A DNA stretch of 5,553 nt. Origin: Holophagaceae bacterium UBA706 (GTDB lineage Bacteria; Acidobacteriota; Holophagae; Holophagales; Holophagaceae). Position 1 is the first letter of the stretch. Each line of letters starts with the position of its first letter. The stretch lies in NCBI GenBank assembly GCA_002298155.1, contig DBME01000164.1, positions 1 to 5,553 of the forward strand, written 5' to 3'. The translations under genes were made by a program, and so were the position numbers. Shown here piece by piece: positions 1-5,500 of the stretch. The notes under the pieces were generated by a model. It searched no databases. It worked only from the letters and a program-made list of their open reading frames with translations, and had not been told where the DNA came from.

Positions 1-461
1 GCGGCCCCGCCATCCGCGCCACCCTCACCGATTTCCTGAGCACCCCCTGGGAGGAGGTGTACCGCCTCATCCCCGACGAACAGCCCGTCATCGAGGCCAC
101 CCTCAAGGATCTCTGCGACGAGGTGGGCTGCTGCCTGGTGCTCACCACCGGCGGCACGGGCCCCTCCCCCAGGGACGTCACGCCCGAGGCCACCCGCGCC
201 GTGTGCCCCCGCATCCTGGACGGCTTCGGCGAGCGCATGCGGGCCGTCTCCCTCCAATACGTCCCCACGGCCATCCTCTCCCGGCAACTGGCGGGCCTGC
301 GGGGCTCGAGCCTCGTGGTGAACCTCCCGGGCCGCCCCCGCGCCATCCGCGAGTGCCTGGAGGCCGTCTTCCCCGCCATCCCCTACGGCATCGAACTGGC
401 CGGTGGCCCCATCCTGGAAACGGATGAGAAGGTCATCCAGGCCTACCGTCCCCCCCGCTGA
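1..461 (+). CDS. mog: Molybdopterin adenylyltransferase (MogA/MoaB family), 5' end outside window
   Basis: Enzyme of molybdenum cofactor synthesis in the cytoplasm. Family members adenylylate molybdopterin with ATP, giving the MPT-AMP intermediate that MoeA uses for molybdate insertion. The reading frame is open to the left edge (first full codon at 3), and the residues before the in-frame GTG at 57 (GPAIRATLTDF...) match the Mog N-terminal region, so the gene is cut by the window and GTG 57 is not its start. Visible motifs are LIPDE, the nucleotide/MPT-binding TTGGTGPSPRDVTPEAT, the stretch VPTAILSRQ, and NLPGRP followed by a family-typical C-terminus ending in YRPPR. The order and wording resemble E. 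coli Mog more than MoaB, although the short insertion before the final IPYGIEL stretch of E. coli Mog is absent. The stop overlaps the ribosome binding site of the next gene, so the two are probably co-transcribed. Family assignment is firm; Mog versus MoaB is less so. Confidence 0.93.
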   Translation, partial: GPAIRATLTDFLSTPWEEVYRLIPDEQPVIEATLKDLCDEVGCCLVLTTGGTGPSPRDVTPEATRAVCPRILDGFGERMRAVSLQYVPTAILSRQLAGLRGSSLVVNLPGRPRAIRECLEAVFPAIPYGIELAGGPILETDEKVIQAYRPPR

Positions 462-471
462 AGGAGCGCCC

Positions 472-891
472 ATGTCCCAGACCTACGCAACGCATCGCCG
501 CTTCGATCCCTTGTACCACTACGTGGCCTTCGCCCTCTGGATGCTCGCCCTGGCCATGGACGTGCGCAGCCTCTGGCTCCGGCATGGGGGACTGCTGCAC
601 CTGGTGGTGCTGTTCCTCCTGCTCATCGTGATGCTCAAGGTCCGCATCTACGCCCTGAGGGTCCAGGACCGGGTCATCCGCCTGGAGGAGACCCTGCGCA
701 TGAAGGCGATCCTGCCGGCGGAGATGCAGGGCGAGATCCAGCGCCTGAAGCCCAATCAGTTCGTGGGCCTGCGCTTCGCTTCCGACGGTGAACTGGCGGC
801 GCGGGTGGCCGAGGCCCTCAAGGAGGACCTGGGCGGCGAAGCGATCAAGAAGCGCATCCAGACGTGGCGGCCCGACGAATTCCGGGTCTGA
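472..891 (+). CDS. Small two-helix membrane protein, DUF6526-like
   Basis: A 139-residue protein of unknown function. It starts HRRFDPLYH, followed by two hydrophobic helices (about residues 15-36 and 41-62), then a charged cytoplasmic-looking tail with the stretch ALRVQDRVIRLEETLR (about 61-76), LRFASDGELAARV (100-112) and a terminal KKRIQTWRPDEFRV. This arrangement (HRRFDPLYH, two helices, RVQDRxIRLEE, LRFASD, WRPD) is what I recall for the DUF6526 family. That is recall, not a search. The ATG at 472 is chosen because AAGGAG lies at 461-466, 5 nt upstream; an in-frame ATG at 403 would lie inside mog and lacks this support. The gap to mog is 10 nt, so it probably shares the mog transcript, but nothing in the sequence ties it to molybdenum metabolism. 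Confidence 0.85.
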   Translation: MSQTYATHRRFDPLYHYVAFALWMLALAMDVRSLWLRHGGLLHLVVLFLLLIVMLKVRIYALRVQDRVIRLEETLRMKAILPAEMQGEIQRLKPNQFVGLRFASDGELAARVAEALKEDLGGEAIKKRIQTWRPDEFRV

Positions 892-894
892 GGT

Positions 895-2076
895 TCAGGG
901 TAGCCCGTTCGGCAGCCCCACGACCATCACGAGGGCCGCGTGGTCCGAGATGGCCTTGTAGGGATCGAAGGCCACATCGGGCCTTCGGTCGCCCAGGAAC
1001 TCGCTGCGGAGCACGATGAAGGATTTCATCTTGCAGCGGGCCGGGTTCATGAAGAAATGGTCCAGAACCTGCCACCCGGTGGGTTCCGAGGCCACGGCCC
1101 AATACGTCCACTGGCCGCCGGAGCCGCCGTTGAACCGCCCCGCGACCGGATCTTCCGCGGACAGCATCTCCGCACCGGGCTGGCCCTTGGCCAGGATGGC
1201 GCCGCCCCTGCGGATCTGGTCCACTTCAACGACCTTGTTGATCTTGTAGTGGTTGCATAGCCAGTCGCGCATCTGCAGGTTGTTCAGGGGCATGCCCTCC
1301 TGGTTGTACACGCGGGTCAGGTAGGCGGTGCGGTCGATGATCTGCCCCTTGTCGGCCTGGAGGCAGAAGGGCTCGTTGAAATCCCCGCCGACGATGAAGT
1401 CCGAGTTGGCGATGCGCCAGTCCTTGCGCTTGAGGCCCCGCACCCATTCGCCGATCTCCCGGATCTGGGCTTCCTTGGTGGCGCAGGCCTCGTTGTCCGT
1501 CCCGGACTGCATGTGGGTGTTGACCAAGGTGATGAAGCCGTTCTGGGGGTTGTAGAGGGCCATGAGGAGGGCGCCCTTGTTGGCGTGCTTCTCGTCGTCG
1601 TACGTGTGCTCGTACTGCAGGCAGGCCGTGTGGTAGGGCACCCAGCGCGACATGATGAGCAGGCCGTCATCCAGCTCGGTCACGCCGTGGCGGTTCTTGT
1701 CGTTCCAGTAGTTGTACTTGTAGTTGGCGCTGAGCCTGTCGATCATCCGGTTCTTGTTGTCGTCGCCCCAGAGTTCCTGGAAGAAGATCACATCCGGGCT
1801 GTTCCGGAGGATCTGCGCCGCGATCTCGTCGATGCGCTGGGGGGCCTCCTTCTGGATGCCCTTCTGAAGATCCACCACATCGACCTTCTTCCCCACCGCC
1901 GGGGCCAGGAAGTTGCCGATGCTGGTGAGGCCCTTGAGCAGGGAGGTCTTGCCGGTGGGGAAGCAGTAGCAGTTGATGGTCATCAGCTTGATGTCATTGG
2001 CCTGGGCCAGGGCGGGGAGGGCCTGGAGAAGGGCCAGGACCGACAGCACCAGGGCAAACCCTTTCGAACGACGCAT
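895..2076 (-). CDS. Secreted sphingomyelinase C-like endonuclease/exonuclease/phosphatase-fold enzyme
   Basis: A 393-residue exported hydrolase of the metal-dependent EEP superfamily. The N-terminus is a signal peptide: MRRSK, hydrophobic core, ALPALA with likely cleavage after residue 24. Superfamily motifs appear in order: LMTINC with Asn35, FFQE with Glu101 (metal ligand), NTH with His188, GGDFN with Asp232/Asn234, LDH at 338-340 and ISDH with Asp378/His379 (catalytic base). Around His188 it follows bacterial sphingomyelinase C closely: Cys152, then KG about 15 residues later, then THMQS and Cys198, the positions that form a disulfide in the Bacillus cereus enzyme. The substrate could be sphingomyelin or another phosphodiester lipid; a secreted DNase is the main alternative. 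Five further cysteines (36, 38, 238, 274, 348) are unusual. ATG 2076 is preferred over the in-frame ATG at 2106 because AGGAGG precedes it by 8 nt and the signal peptide begins there. Its stop lies 3 nt from that of the convergent membrane-protein gene. Confidence 0.88.
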   Translation of the reverse strand: MRRSKGFALVLSVLALLQALPALAQANDIKLMTINCYCFPTGKTSLLKGLTSIGNFLAPAVGKKVDVVDLQKGIQKEAPQRIDEIAAQILRNSPDVIFFQELWGDDNKNRMIDRLSANYKYNYWNDKNRHGVTELDDGLLIMSRWVPYHTACLQYEHTYDDEKHANKGALLMALYNPQNGFITLVNTHMQSGTDNEACATKEAQIREIGEWVRGLKRKDWRIANSDFIVGGDFNEPFCLQADKGQIIDRTAYLTRVYNQEGMPLNNLQMRDWLCNHYKINKVVEVDQIRRGGAILAKGQPGAEMLSAEDPVAGRFNGGSGGQWTYWAVASEPTGWQVLDHFFMNPARCKMKSFIVLRSEFLGDRRPDVAFDPYKAISDHAALVMVVGLPNGLP

Positions 2077-2084
2077 ACCCGTTA

Positions 2085-2090
2085 CCTCCT
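2085..2090 (-). promoter_or_regulatory. Ribosome binding site of the sphingomyelinase-like gene
   Basis: A perfect AGGAGG on the minus strand, 8 nt before the ATG ending at 2076. It decides the start in favour of MRRSK... over the in-frame ATG ten codons upstream (2106), which this motif would lie downstream of. Confidence 0.85.
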
Positions 2091-2148
2091 GGGTGGGTAG
2101 AGCCATGCCCGGCGCAGGGGGGACTGCGAGGGCACAGAAATATGATTA

Positions 2149-2176
2149 ATTATTAGTTTTAACGTTCGTGTGTCAA
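2149..2176 (-). promoter_or_regulatory. Sigma70-type promoter of the sphingomyelinase-like gene
   Basis: On the minus strand a consensus -35 TTGACA (2176-2171) is followed after 16 nt by AATAAT (2154-2149), five of six matches to TATAAT, in a locally AT-rich stretch of an otherwise GC-rich window. The predicted transcript would begin near 2142, giving a leader of about 65 nt before the ATG at 2076. The assignment rests on the consensus match and position only; the neighbouring AT bases allow slightly different -10 choices. Confidence 0.65.
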
Positions 2177-2214
2177 CCGGATGAATGCTCAAATTCCTCT
2201 TTTCCAGCTTCTAT

Positions 2215-2360
2215 CTTTCTCAGCGCCCTCCGCGCCTCTGCCTCCTCAGCGATTTAATATTTTTCTAGGTTGTTGCCGTGCAAATATTTATTGCGCCGAT
2301 CAACCAAGAAAACCAATTAATCGCGGAGGGTGCGGAGGCGCGGAGGGCGCGGAAAAAAAG
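2215..2360. repeat. About 146-bp imperfect palindromic element with GC-rich arms (MITE/REP-like)
   Basis: The left arm (2215-2272) and right arm (2301-2360) are imperfect inverted repeats around a 28-nt centre. They include a 16-bp perfectly complementary block (2223-2238 against 2335-2350) and an inner block (2261-2272 against 2301-2312) with a single mismatch. The right arm is a degenerate run of GCGGAGG-type units of 8-9 bp starting at 2323, 2332, 2340 and 2349. Similar 'gcggaggcgcggagg' intergenic palindromes recur, as I recall, in genomes of Acidobacteriota, Geobacter relatives and other environmental bacteria, so a dispersed non-coding element is likely. It has no convincing flanking target duplication and no transposase. 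As RNA it would fold into a long hairpin on either strand, but neither strand has a T-tract after the stem, so a simple intrinsic terminator is not supported. It fills the middle of the 366-nt spacer between two divergent genes for exported proteins; short open frames across it are not genes. Confidence 0.8.
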
Positions 2361-2392
2361 AAAGACATACAAGGCGGCATCCTAAGCGGGGA

Positions 2393-2420
2393 TTGACACA
2401 ATCCATTGTTTATACATATT
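2393..2420 (+). promoter_or_regulatory. Sigma70-like promoter of the small exported protein gene
   Basis: A consensus TTGACA (2393-2398) is followed after 16 nt by CATATT (2415-2420), four of six matches to TATAAT, within the AT-rich stretch TTTATACATATTTA. A start near 2427 would leave a short leader holding the AAGGAGG at 2431-2437. The -35 hexamer lies inside a small perfect inverted repeat, GATTG-ACA-CAATC (2391-2403), which might be a regulator site or chance. The -35 is strong; the -10 choice is uncertain. Confidence 0.55.
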
Positions 2421-2442
2421 TACTTCCATCAAGGAGGCCTCC

Positions 2443-2862
2443 ATGCCCCGACTTCGATCCCTGCTCCTCTGCGGTCTCCTCGGGTTCGCCGGCACCCGCC
2501 TTCCCGCCGACACCAACCGCGAGTTCGACTTCGTGGTCGACAACTGGATGGCCAAGGATGTGCGCGTGGTGGTGGAGGAGCGGTGGGCGGACGGTTCGCT
2601 CCACACCTTCGACATCTGGATCAAGCCGGGTCTGGGCGGCGGCTTCAACCTGCACGACGACCTGAGGAACAAGGATGAACTTTCCACCACCCTCGTGCGC
2701 ATGAAGCTCGACAACATCGACACGAACCGCTGGTTCAACACCAAGGACATGATGGACATGTTCGGCAACCACCCCAACAAGGAGTGCCGGAGCCGCAAGC
2801 ATTTCCTCGTGGAGAACAACGAGATCAAGGCCTTCCCGCTGAGCCGGGGCAAGGGCCGCTGA
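2443..2862 (+). CDS. Small exported protein of unknown family
   Basis: A 139-residue protein I do not recognise. The N-terminus looks like a signal peptide (MPRLR, then the hydrophobic LLLCGLLGFAG, cleavage perhaps near Ala22), giving a mature domain of about 117 residues for the periplasm or outside. Cys10 is not followed by a usable lipobox pattern, so a lipoprotein is unlikely. The mature part begins EFDFVVDNWMAKDVRVVVEE and has alternating hydrophobic residues that suggest beta strands, then WADGSLHTFDIWIKPG, a glycine turn GLGGGFN (63-69), and a charged, Met-rich segment around residues 96-107 (RWFNTKDMMDMF). Only one cysteine (115) remains after export, so no internal disulfide. The start is set by AAGGAGG at 2431-2437, 5 nt upstream of ATG. 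It has its own promoter, so is probably monocistronic, and its TGA directly abuts the cmk stop on the other strand. Codon choice looks like its neighbours. Confidence 0.82.
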   Translation: MPRLRSLLLCGLLGFAGTRLPADTNREFDFVVDNWMAKDVRVVVEERWADGSLHTFDIWIKPGLGGGFNLHDDLRNKDELSTTLVRMKLDNIDTNRWFNTKDMMDMFGNHPNKECRSRKHFLVENNEIKAFPLSRGKGR

Positions 2863-2893
2863 TCAGGCCCCGTGGCGCCGGTGGTGCGCCACG
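2853..2893. other. Tandem GC-rich hairpins across the abutting convergent stop codons
   Basis: Two inverted repeats stand side by side: GGGCC (2853-2857) with GGCCC (2866-2870), whose loop contains both stop codons as TGATCA, and an 8-bp perfect stem CGTGGCGC (2871-2878) with GCGCCACG (2886-2893) around a 7-nt loop. They sit where transcripts from both sides must end, so a role in bidirectional termination or 3'-end protection is possible. No T-tract follows on either strand, so they do not meet the intrinsic terminator pattern, and in GC-rich coding DNA such stems can occur by chance. Confidence 0.3.
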
Positions 2894-3525
2894 ATCCAGG
2901 CCACGACCTCGTCCAGGGTCAAGCCGCCCGAATCCAGTTCGGTGGCGTCCTCGGCCTTGCGCAGGGGGGCCACGGCCCGGGTGGAATCGGCCAGGTCCCG
3001 GCGCGCGATGTCGGCGGCCACGTCGGCCAGGGGCTGGGGGGTGCCTTTGGCTTCCAGCTCCAGGGCGCGGCGCCGGGCCCGCACGTCCACGCCGGCGGTG
3101 AGGAAGATCTTGCAGCAGGCGTCGGGGAACACCACGGTGCCGATGTCGCGGCCGTCCACCACCCAGCCGCCGGTGGCGGCGATCTGGCGCTGCTGCTCCA
3201 CGAGCACTTCGCGCACCCGCGCGTCGGCGGAGACGGGGGTCACCCACCGGGTCACTTCGGGCGTGCGGATGGCATCGCTCACGTCCTCGCCGCCCAGGAA
3301 CTCGCGGGTGCCGGCCTGGCGGATGCTGAGGCCCGCCAGGACCTTCTCCACGGCCTGACGATCCTCCAGGGACACGCCCGCGCGCTGCACGGCCAGGGCG
3401 GTGGCGCGGTACATGGCGCCGGTGTCCAGGTACTGCCAGCCCAGTTCATGGGCGACCGCCTTGGCGGTGGTGGATTTGCCGACCCCGGAGGGGCCGTCGA
3501 GGGCGATGACGGACAACTTCTGCAT
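2863..3525 (-). CDS. cmk: Cytidylate kinase (CMP/dCMP kinase)
   Basis: Cytoplasmic nucleoside monophosphate kinase that transfers phosphate from ATP to CMP or dCMP, feeding CTP and dCTP pools. The 220 residues match the usual bacterial Cmk length. Visible features: P-loop GPSGVGKST (11-19), DTGAMYRA (34-41) for CMP binding, GEDVSDAIRTPEV (79-91) of the CMP-binding insert, the strongly conserved VVDGRDIGTVVFPDA (122-136), and a C-terminal RRDLADSTRAVAPLRKAEDA (175-194) carrying the lid arginines. Nothing is missing. The ATG at 3525 is preceded by a GGAAGGA purine tract a few bases upstream. The TPR gene lies 66 nt upstream on the same strand, and no clear promoter was found in that gap, so read-through from it is plausible. 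In many bacteria rpsA follows cmk; here it does not, because a convergent gene ends exactly at the cmk stop. Confidence 0.97.
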   Translation of the reverse strand: MQKLSVIALDGPSGVGKSTTAKAVAHELGWQYLDTGAMYRATALAVQRAGVSLEDRQAVEKVLAGLSIRQAGTREFLGGEDVSDAIRTPEVTRWVTPVSADARVREVLVEQQRQIAATGGWVVDGRDIGTVVFPDACCKIFLTAGVDVRARRRALELEAKGTPQPLADVAADIARRDLADSTRAVAPLRKAEDATELDSGGLTLDEVVAWIVAHHRRHGA

Positions 3526-3591
3526 GGCTTCCTTCCGGCGGATCGGTCAAGACATTCATTGTGACGCACTTCCGCCGTTCCGGGCCCGCCC

Positions 3592-4659
3592 TCAGCCCTT
3601 GCGCAGGCGTTCCAAGTCCTTTTTCGCGGGCTTGAAGGCCGGCGCCACCTTGAGGGCCAGTTCCAGTTCCGCGATGGCCTCGGCCTTCTTCCCCTGCTTT
3701 TCACGGATCTGCGCCAGGCGCCAGTGGGCGGCCGCCAGGGACGGCGTGCCGCCCTCGGGGGCCTGGGTGAGGTAGACGCGCAGGAAGGTCTCGGCGCGGT
3801 CCAGGTCCCGGTTCTCGTCCAGGAGGTTCTTGCCGGCGGCGTAGTAGGGCCATAGGGAGTCGGGCAGCTGGCGCCGGGCCTCCGCGAAGGCCGCGTCCAG
3901 CTCGGCCCACTTGCCCTGCTCGGCGAGGATGGCGGCGATCTGGGCGTGGGCCGCAGCCTGGCGGGGACGGATGGCCAGGACCTTCCGGTACACCGCCAGG
4001 GCGGCATCCAGTTCCTGGGGCTTCACCAGGAGATGGATGGTGGCCTGGGCCATGAGCGCGTCGGCGGAGGCGGGGTCCTTGGCGAGGGCCTGCTGCACCA
4101 GGGCGCGGTACGTGGCCTGATCCTTCTTCTGGTAGGCGATGGTGGCCTGCAGGATGAGGCCGGCCACGGGCTGGGTGCGGGTGAGCTGCTGGGCCACGGT
4201 CTTGGCCTTGCCCTCCCCGCCCCCGACGATGGCGGGGGCCTGGAGGTAGTACATCACCATCATCTCCGCGGCTTCCTTGTGGTCGGGCTTGAGGGCCAGG
4301 GCGGCCTCGCCGGCCTTCTTCATCTCCCGGGCGAAGGAATACTGCTTCATGATCCCTTCCGCGGAGCCGGCGCTCATGCCCGCCGTGCTGGCCAGCTGGG
4401 TCTGGATGTCGGGGTCGTCGCCCTTGGCGGCAACGGCCTTGCGGGCCAGGTCCAGGGCCTCCTCAAGCTGGCCGAAGGCCTGCTTCACCCGGGACATCCA
4501 GAGCAGGGCGTAGGGGTCCTGGGGATTGGCGCGGTACCAGCCGTCGATGCGGGCCTGGACCTGCTTCCAGCGGCCGTCCTGGCGAAGGGATTCCAGCGAG
4601 GGTTCCTGGGCGGACAGGGTGCCGCAGATCAGGACGATGGCAGGGATGGACTTGAGCAC
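3592..4659 (-). CDS. Exported tetratricopeptide-repeat protein (GTG start)
   Basis: A 355-residue helical-repeat protein of unknown specific role, probably periplasmic. The N-terminus (MLKSIPAIVLICGTLSA, GTG read as Met) is a short signal peptide with likely cleavage after Ala17. Cys12 is preceded by Ile, not Gly/Ala/Ser, so it is a poor lipobox. The rest is alpha-helical with TPR-like pairs: roughly 30-79 (GRWKQVQARIDGWYRANP, then FGQLEEALDLARKAV), a middle set around the DALMAQATIHLLVKPQELDAA region, and a clear last repeat (310-340: HWRLAQIREKQGKKAEAIAE). Residues 141-152 carry APAIVGGGEGKA, a break between repeats that I recall from a TPR subgroup of environmental proteobacteria and acidobacteria. 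TPRs usually bind peptides or partner proteins; no enzyme domain is visible. The upstream ATG at 4707 would add 16 residues before the signal peptide and lacks a ribosome binding site, so GTG 4659 is preferred. It lies 66 nt upstream of cmk. Confidence 0.85.
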   Translation of the reverse strand: MLKSIPAIVLICGTLSAQEPSLESLRQDGRWKQVQARIDGWYRANPQDPYALLWMSRVKQAFGQLEEALDLARKAVAAKGDDPDIQTQLASTAGMSAGSAEGIMKQYSFAREMKKAGEAALALKPDHKEAAEMMVMYYLQAPAIVGGGEGKAKTVAQQLTRTQPVAGLILQATIAYQKKDQATYRALVQQALAKDPASADALMAQATIHLLVKPQELDAALAVYRKVLAIRPRQAAAHAQIAAILAEQGKWAELDAAFAEARRQLPDSLWPYYAAGKNLLDENRDLDRAETFLRVYLTQAPEGGTPSLAAAHWRLAQIREKQGKKAEAIAELELALKVAPAFKPAKKDLERLRKG

Positions 4660-4664
4660 AGGGA

Positions 4665-4668
4665 CTCC
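4665..4668 (-). promoter_or_regulatory. Ribosome binding site of the TPR gene
   Basis: GGAG on the minus strand, 5 nt before the GTG ending at 4659. It supports the GTG start, from which the product begins directly with a signal peptide. No comparable motif precedes the ATG at 4707. Confidence 0.6.
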
Positions 4669-4789
4669 GAAACCAGGATCTGCATGGATGTGGGTTGGAT
4701 AAAGCATAGCCCATGCGGGATCCCGGTTCCAGGCCCCATTAGGGACCGGAGCGGAAGCGGCGGAACGCCTCGCCCTTCCCCGCCGTGGC

Positions 4790-5368
4790 CTATGCGAGCC
4801 CCGGCAGGACCAGGGCCTGGAACAGCGCGTCGAGTTCCTCCGCGGAGCAGGGCCGGCGCTGGTCCATCCACCAGGTCACCAGGGCCAGGAAGGCGCCCAC
4901 CGTGGCCTGGACCACCGCTTCCAGCGGCAGGGAGGACGGGCTTCTGGACGCGATGCGCCCGGCCAGCTCCTCCCGGGCCAGGTCGGCCAGCACGCGCTGG
5001 ATGTGGAAGAGGACCATGGCGCCGCTGGGACGCCCCACCAGGGATTTGTAGAGCCGGGCGTGGCTCCCCACGTGCATGAGCATGGGGAGGCCGAAGGCCA
5101 GCTTCCGGCCGGAGCCCTCGCCGGCGGCGGCCAGGGCGGCCCGCTGGTGGCGGGTGAGTTCGGCCTTCATGCGGTCCAGCCCGCCCATCAGGAGGTCCTG
5201 CTTGCCCTGGAAATGGGCGTAGAAGGTGGACCTGCCCACGTTCGCCCGGTCCAGGATGTCCTGCACGGTGATGGCGTCGTAGCCCTTCTCCTCCATCAGG
5301 GCCACCAGCGCGTCTTGCAGGGTCCCGCGGGTGCGCTGGATACGCCGGTCGAGGGCGGGAACGGTCAT
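4790..5368 (-). CDS. TetR/AcrR-family transcriptional regulator
   Basis: A 192-residue DNA-binding regulator, usual length for the family, acting in the cytoplasm as a dimer, most often as a ligand-released repressor. Residues 10-60 form the N-terminal three-helix DNA-binding domain: RTRGTLQDALVALMEEKGYDAITVQDILDR in part, with the helix-turn-helix running through ANVGRSTFYAHFQGKQDLL (42-60). The C-terminal ligand and dimer domain is less conserved; its end, with Trp166-Trp167 followed by an acidic stretch (SAEELDALF), resembles the TetR C-terminal type seen in DhaS-like regulators. The ATG at 5368 is chosen because GGGAGG stands at 5379-5374, 5 nt upstream, and the HTH begins at the normal distance; the frame stays open to an ATG at 5506, but that extension runs through the operator palindrome and has no TetR character. 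A perfect palindrome lies 112 nt upstream between this gene and a divergent plus-strand gene, so self-regulation plus control of that neighbour is the likely arrangement. Ligand unknown. Confidence 0.94.
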   Translation of the reverse strand: MTVPALDRRIQRTRGTLQDALVALMEEKGYDAITVQDILDRANVGRSTFYAHFQGKQDLLMGGLDRMKAELTRHQRAALAAAGEGSGRKLAFGLPMLMHVGSHARLYKSLVGRPSGAMVLFHIQRVLADLAREELAGRIASRSPSSLPLEAVVQATVGAFLALVTWWMDQRRPCSAEELDALFQALVLPGLA

Positions 5369-5373
5369 GGGAG

Positions 5374-5379
5374 CCTCCC
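5374..5379 (-). promoter_or_regulatory. Ribosome binding site of the TetR-family gene
   Basis: GGGAGG on the minus strand, 5 nt before the ATG ending at 5368. It fixes the start at MTVPALDRR and excludes the 46-residue upstream extension. Confidence 0.8.
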
Positions 5380-5479
5380 TAGAGGGTGTCTTGTGGAACA
5401 AAAGGCGCCCGCTTGTCCCGTAATGGACGCCGGGGACGGGGTTGTAAGGCGTGCGGTGGGCCCGCGGGGCGATCCTGGT

Positions 5480-5500
5480 AATCGAACACGATGTTCGATT
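5480..5500. promoter_or_regulatory. Perfect 21-bp palindrome, probable TetR-family operator
   Basis: AATCGAACA (5480-5488) and TGTTCGATT (5492-5500) are exact reverse complements around the trinucleotide CGA. Size, symmetry and location between a TetR-family gene and a divergent start codon are typical of operators for this family. It stands 36 nt before the plus-strand ATG and 111 nt before the regulator's ATG, so it probably overlaps the promoter of the plus-strand gene most directly. No clear -35/-10 pair could be assigned on either strand here. A further TGTTCG half-site occurs at 5511-5516, 19 nt after the one in the right arm. Confidence 0.75.

Noticed and set aside
403..471. An upstream ATG extending the DUF6526-like protein by 23 residues
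   Set aside because: It lies inside mog in another frame with no ribosome binding site, while ATG 472 has AAGGAG at the right distance and begins at the family N-terminus.
1513..2100. A 195-codon open frame on the plus strand
   Set aside because: Antisense to the sphingomyelinase-like gene, whose catalytic motifs are intact; the translation is a Val/Asp/His-rich shadow with no recognisable domain.
2215..2360. The palindrome as a bidirectional intrinsic terminator
   Set aside because: No T-tract follows the stem on either strand: the A-run at the right end is on the plus strand. The two flanking genes are also divergent, so no transcript needs to end there.
2181..2396. A 71-codon open frame across the palindromic repeat
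   Set aside because: Most of it is the repeat itself, there is no ribosome binding site, and the translation simply reads the GC-rich units.
2872..3564. A 230-codon open frame on the plus strand
   Set aside because: Antisense to cmk, which is a full-length conserved enzyme; the product is Gly/His/Ala-rich shadow sequence.
3279..4007. A 242-codon open frame on the minus strand spanning the TPR-cmk junction
   Set aside because: Out of frame with both real genes; Pro/Arg/Ser-rich translation typical of a shifted GC-rich frame, not a fusion or frameshifted gene.
4759..4769. Short inverted repeat GGCG-GAA-CGCC downstream of the TetR gene as terminator
   Set aside because: Only 4 bp of stem with a 3-nt loop and no T-tract.
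3946..5079. A 377-codon open frame on the plus strand
   Set aside because: It lies antisense to the TPR gene and runs on into the TetR gene; the translation is Gly/Leu/His-rich low-complexity sequence without domains, typical of the opposite strand of GC-rich coding DNA.
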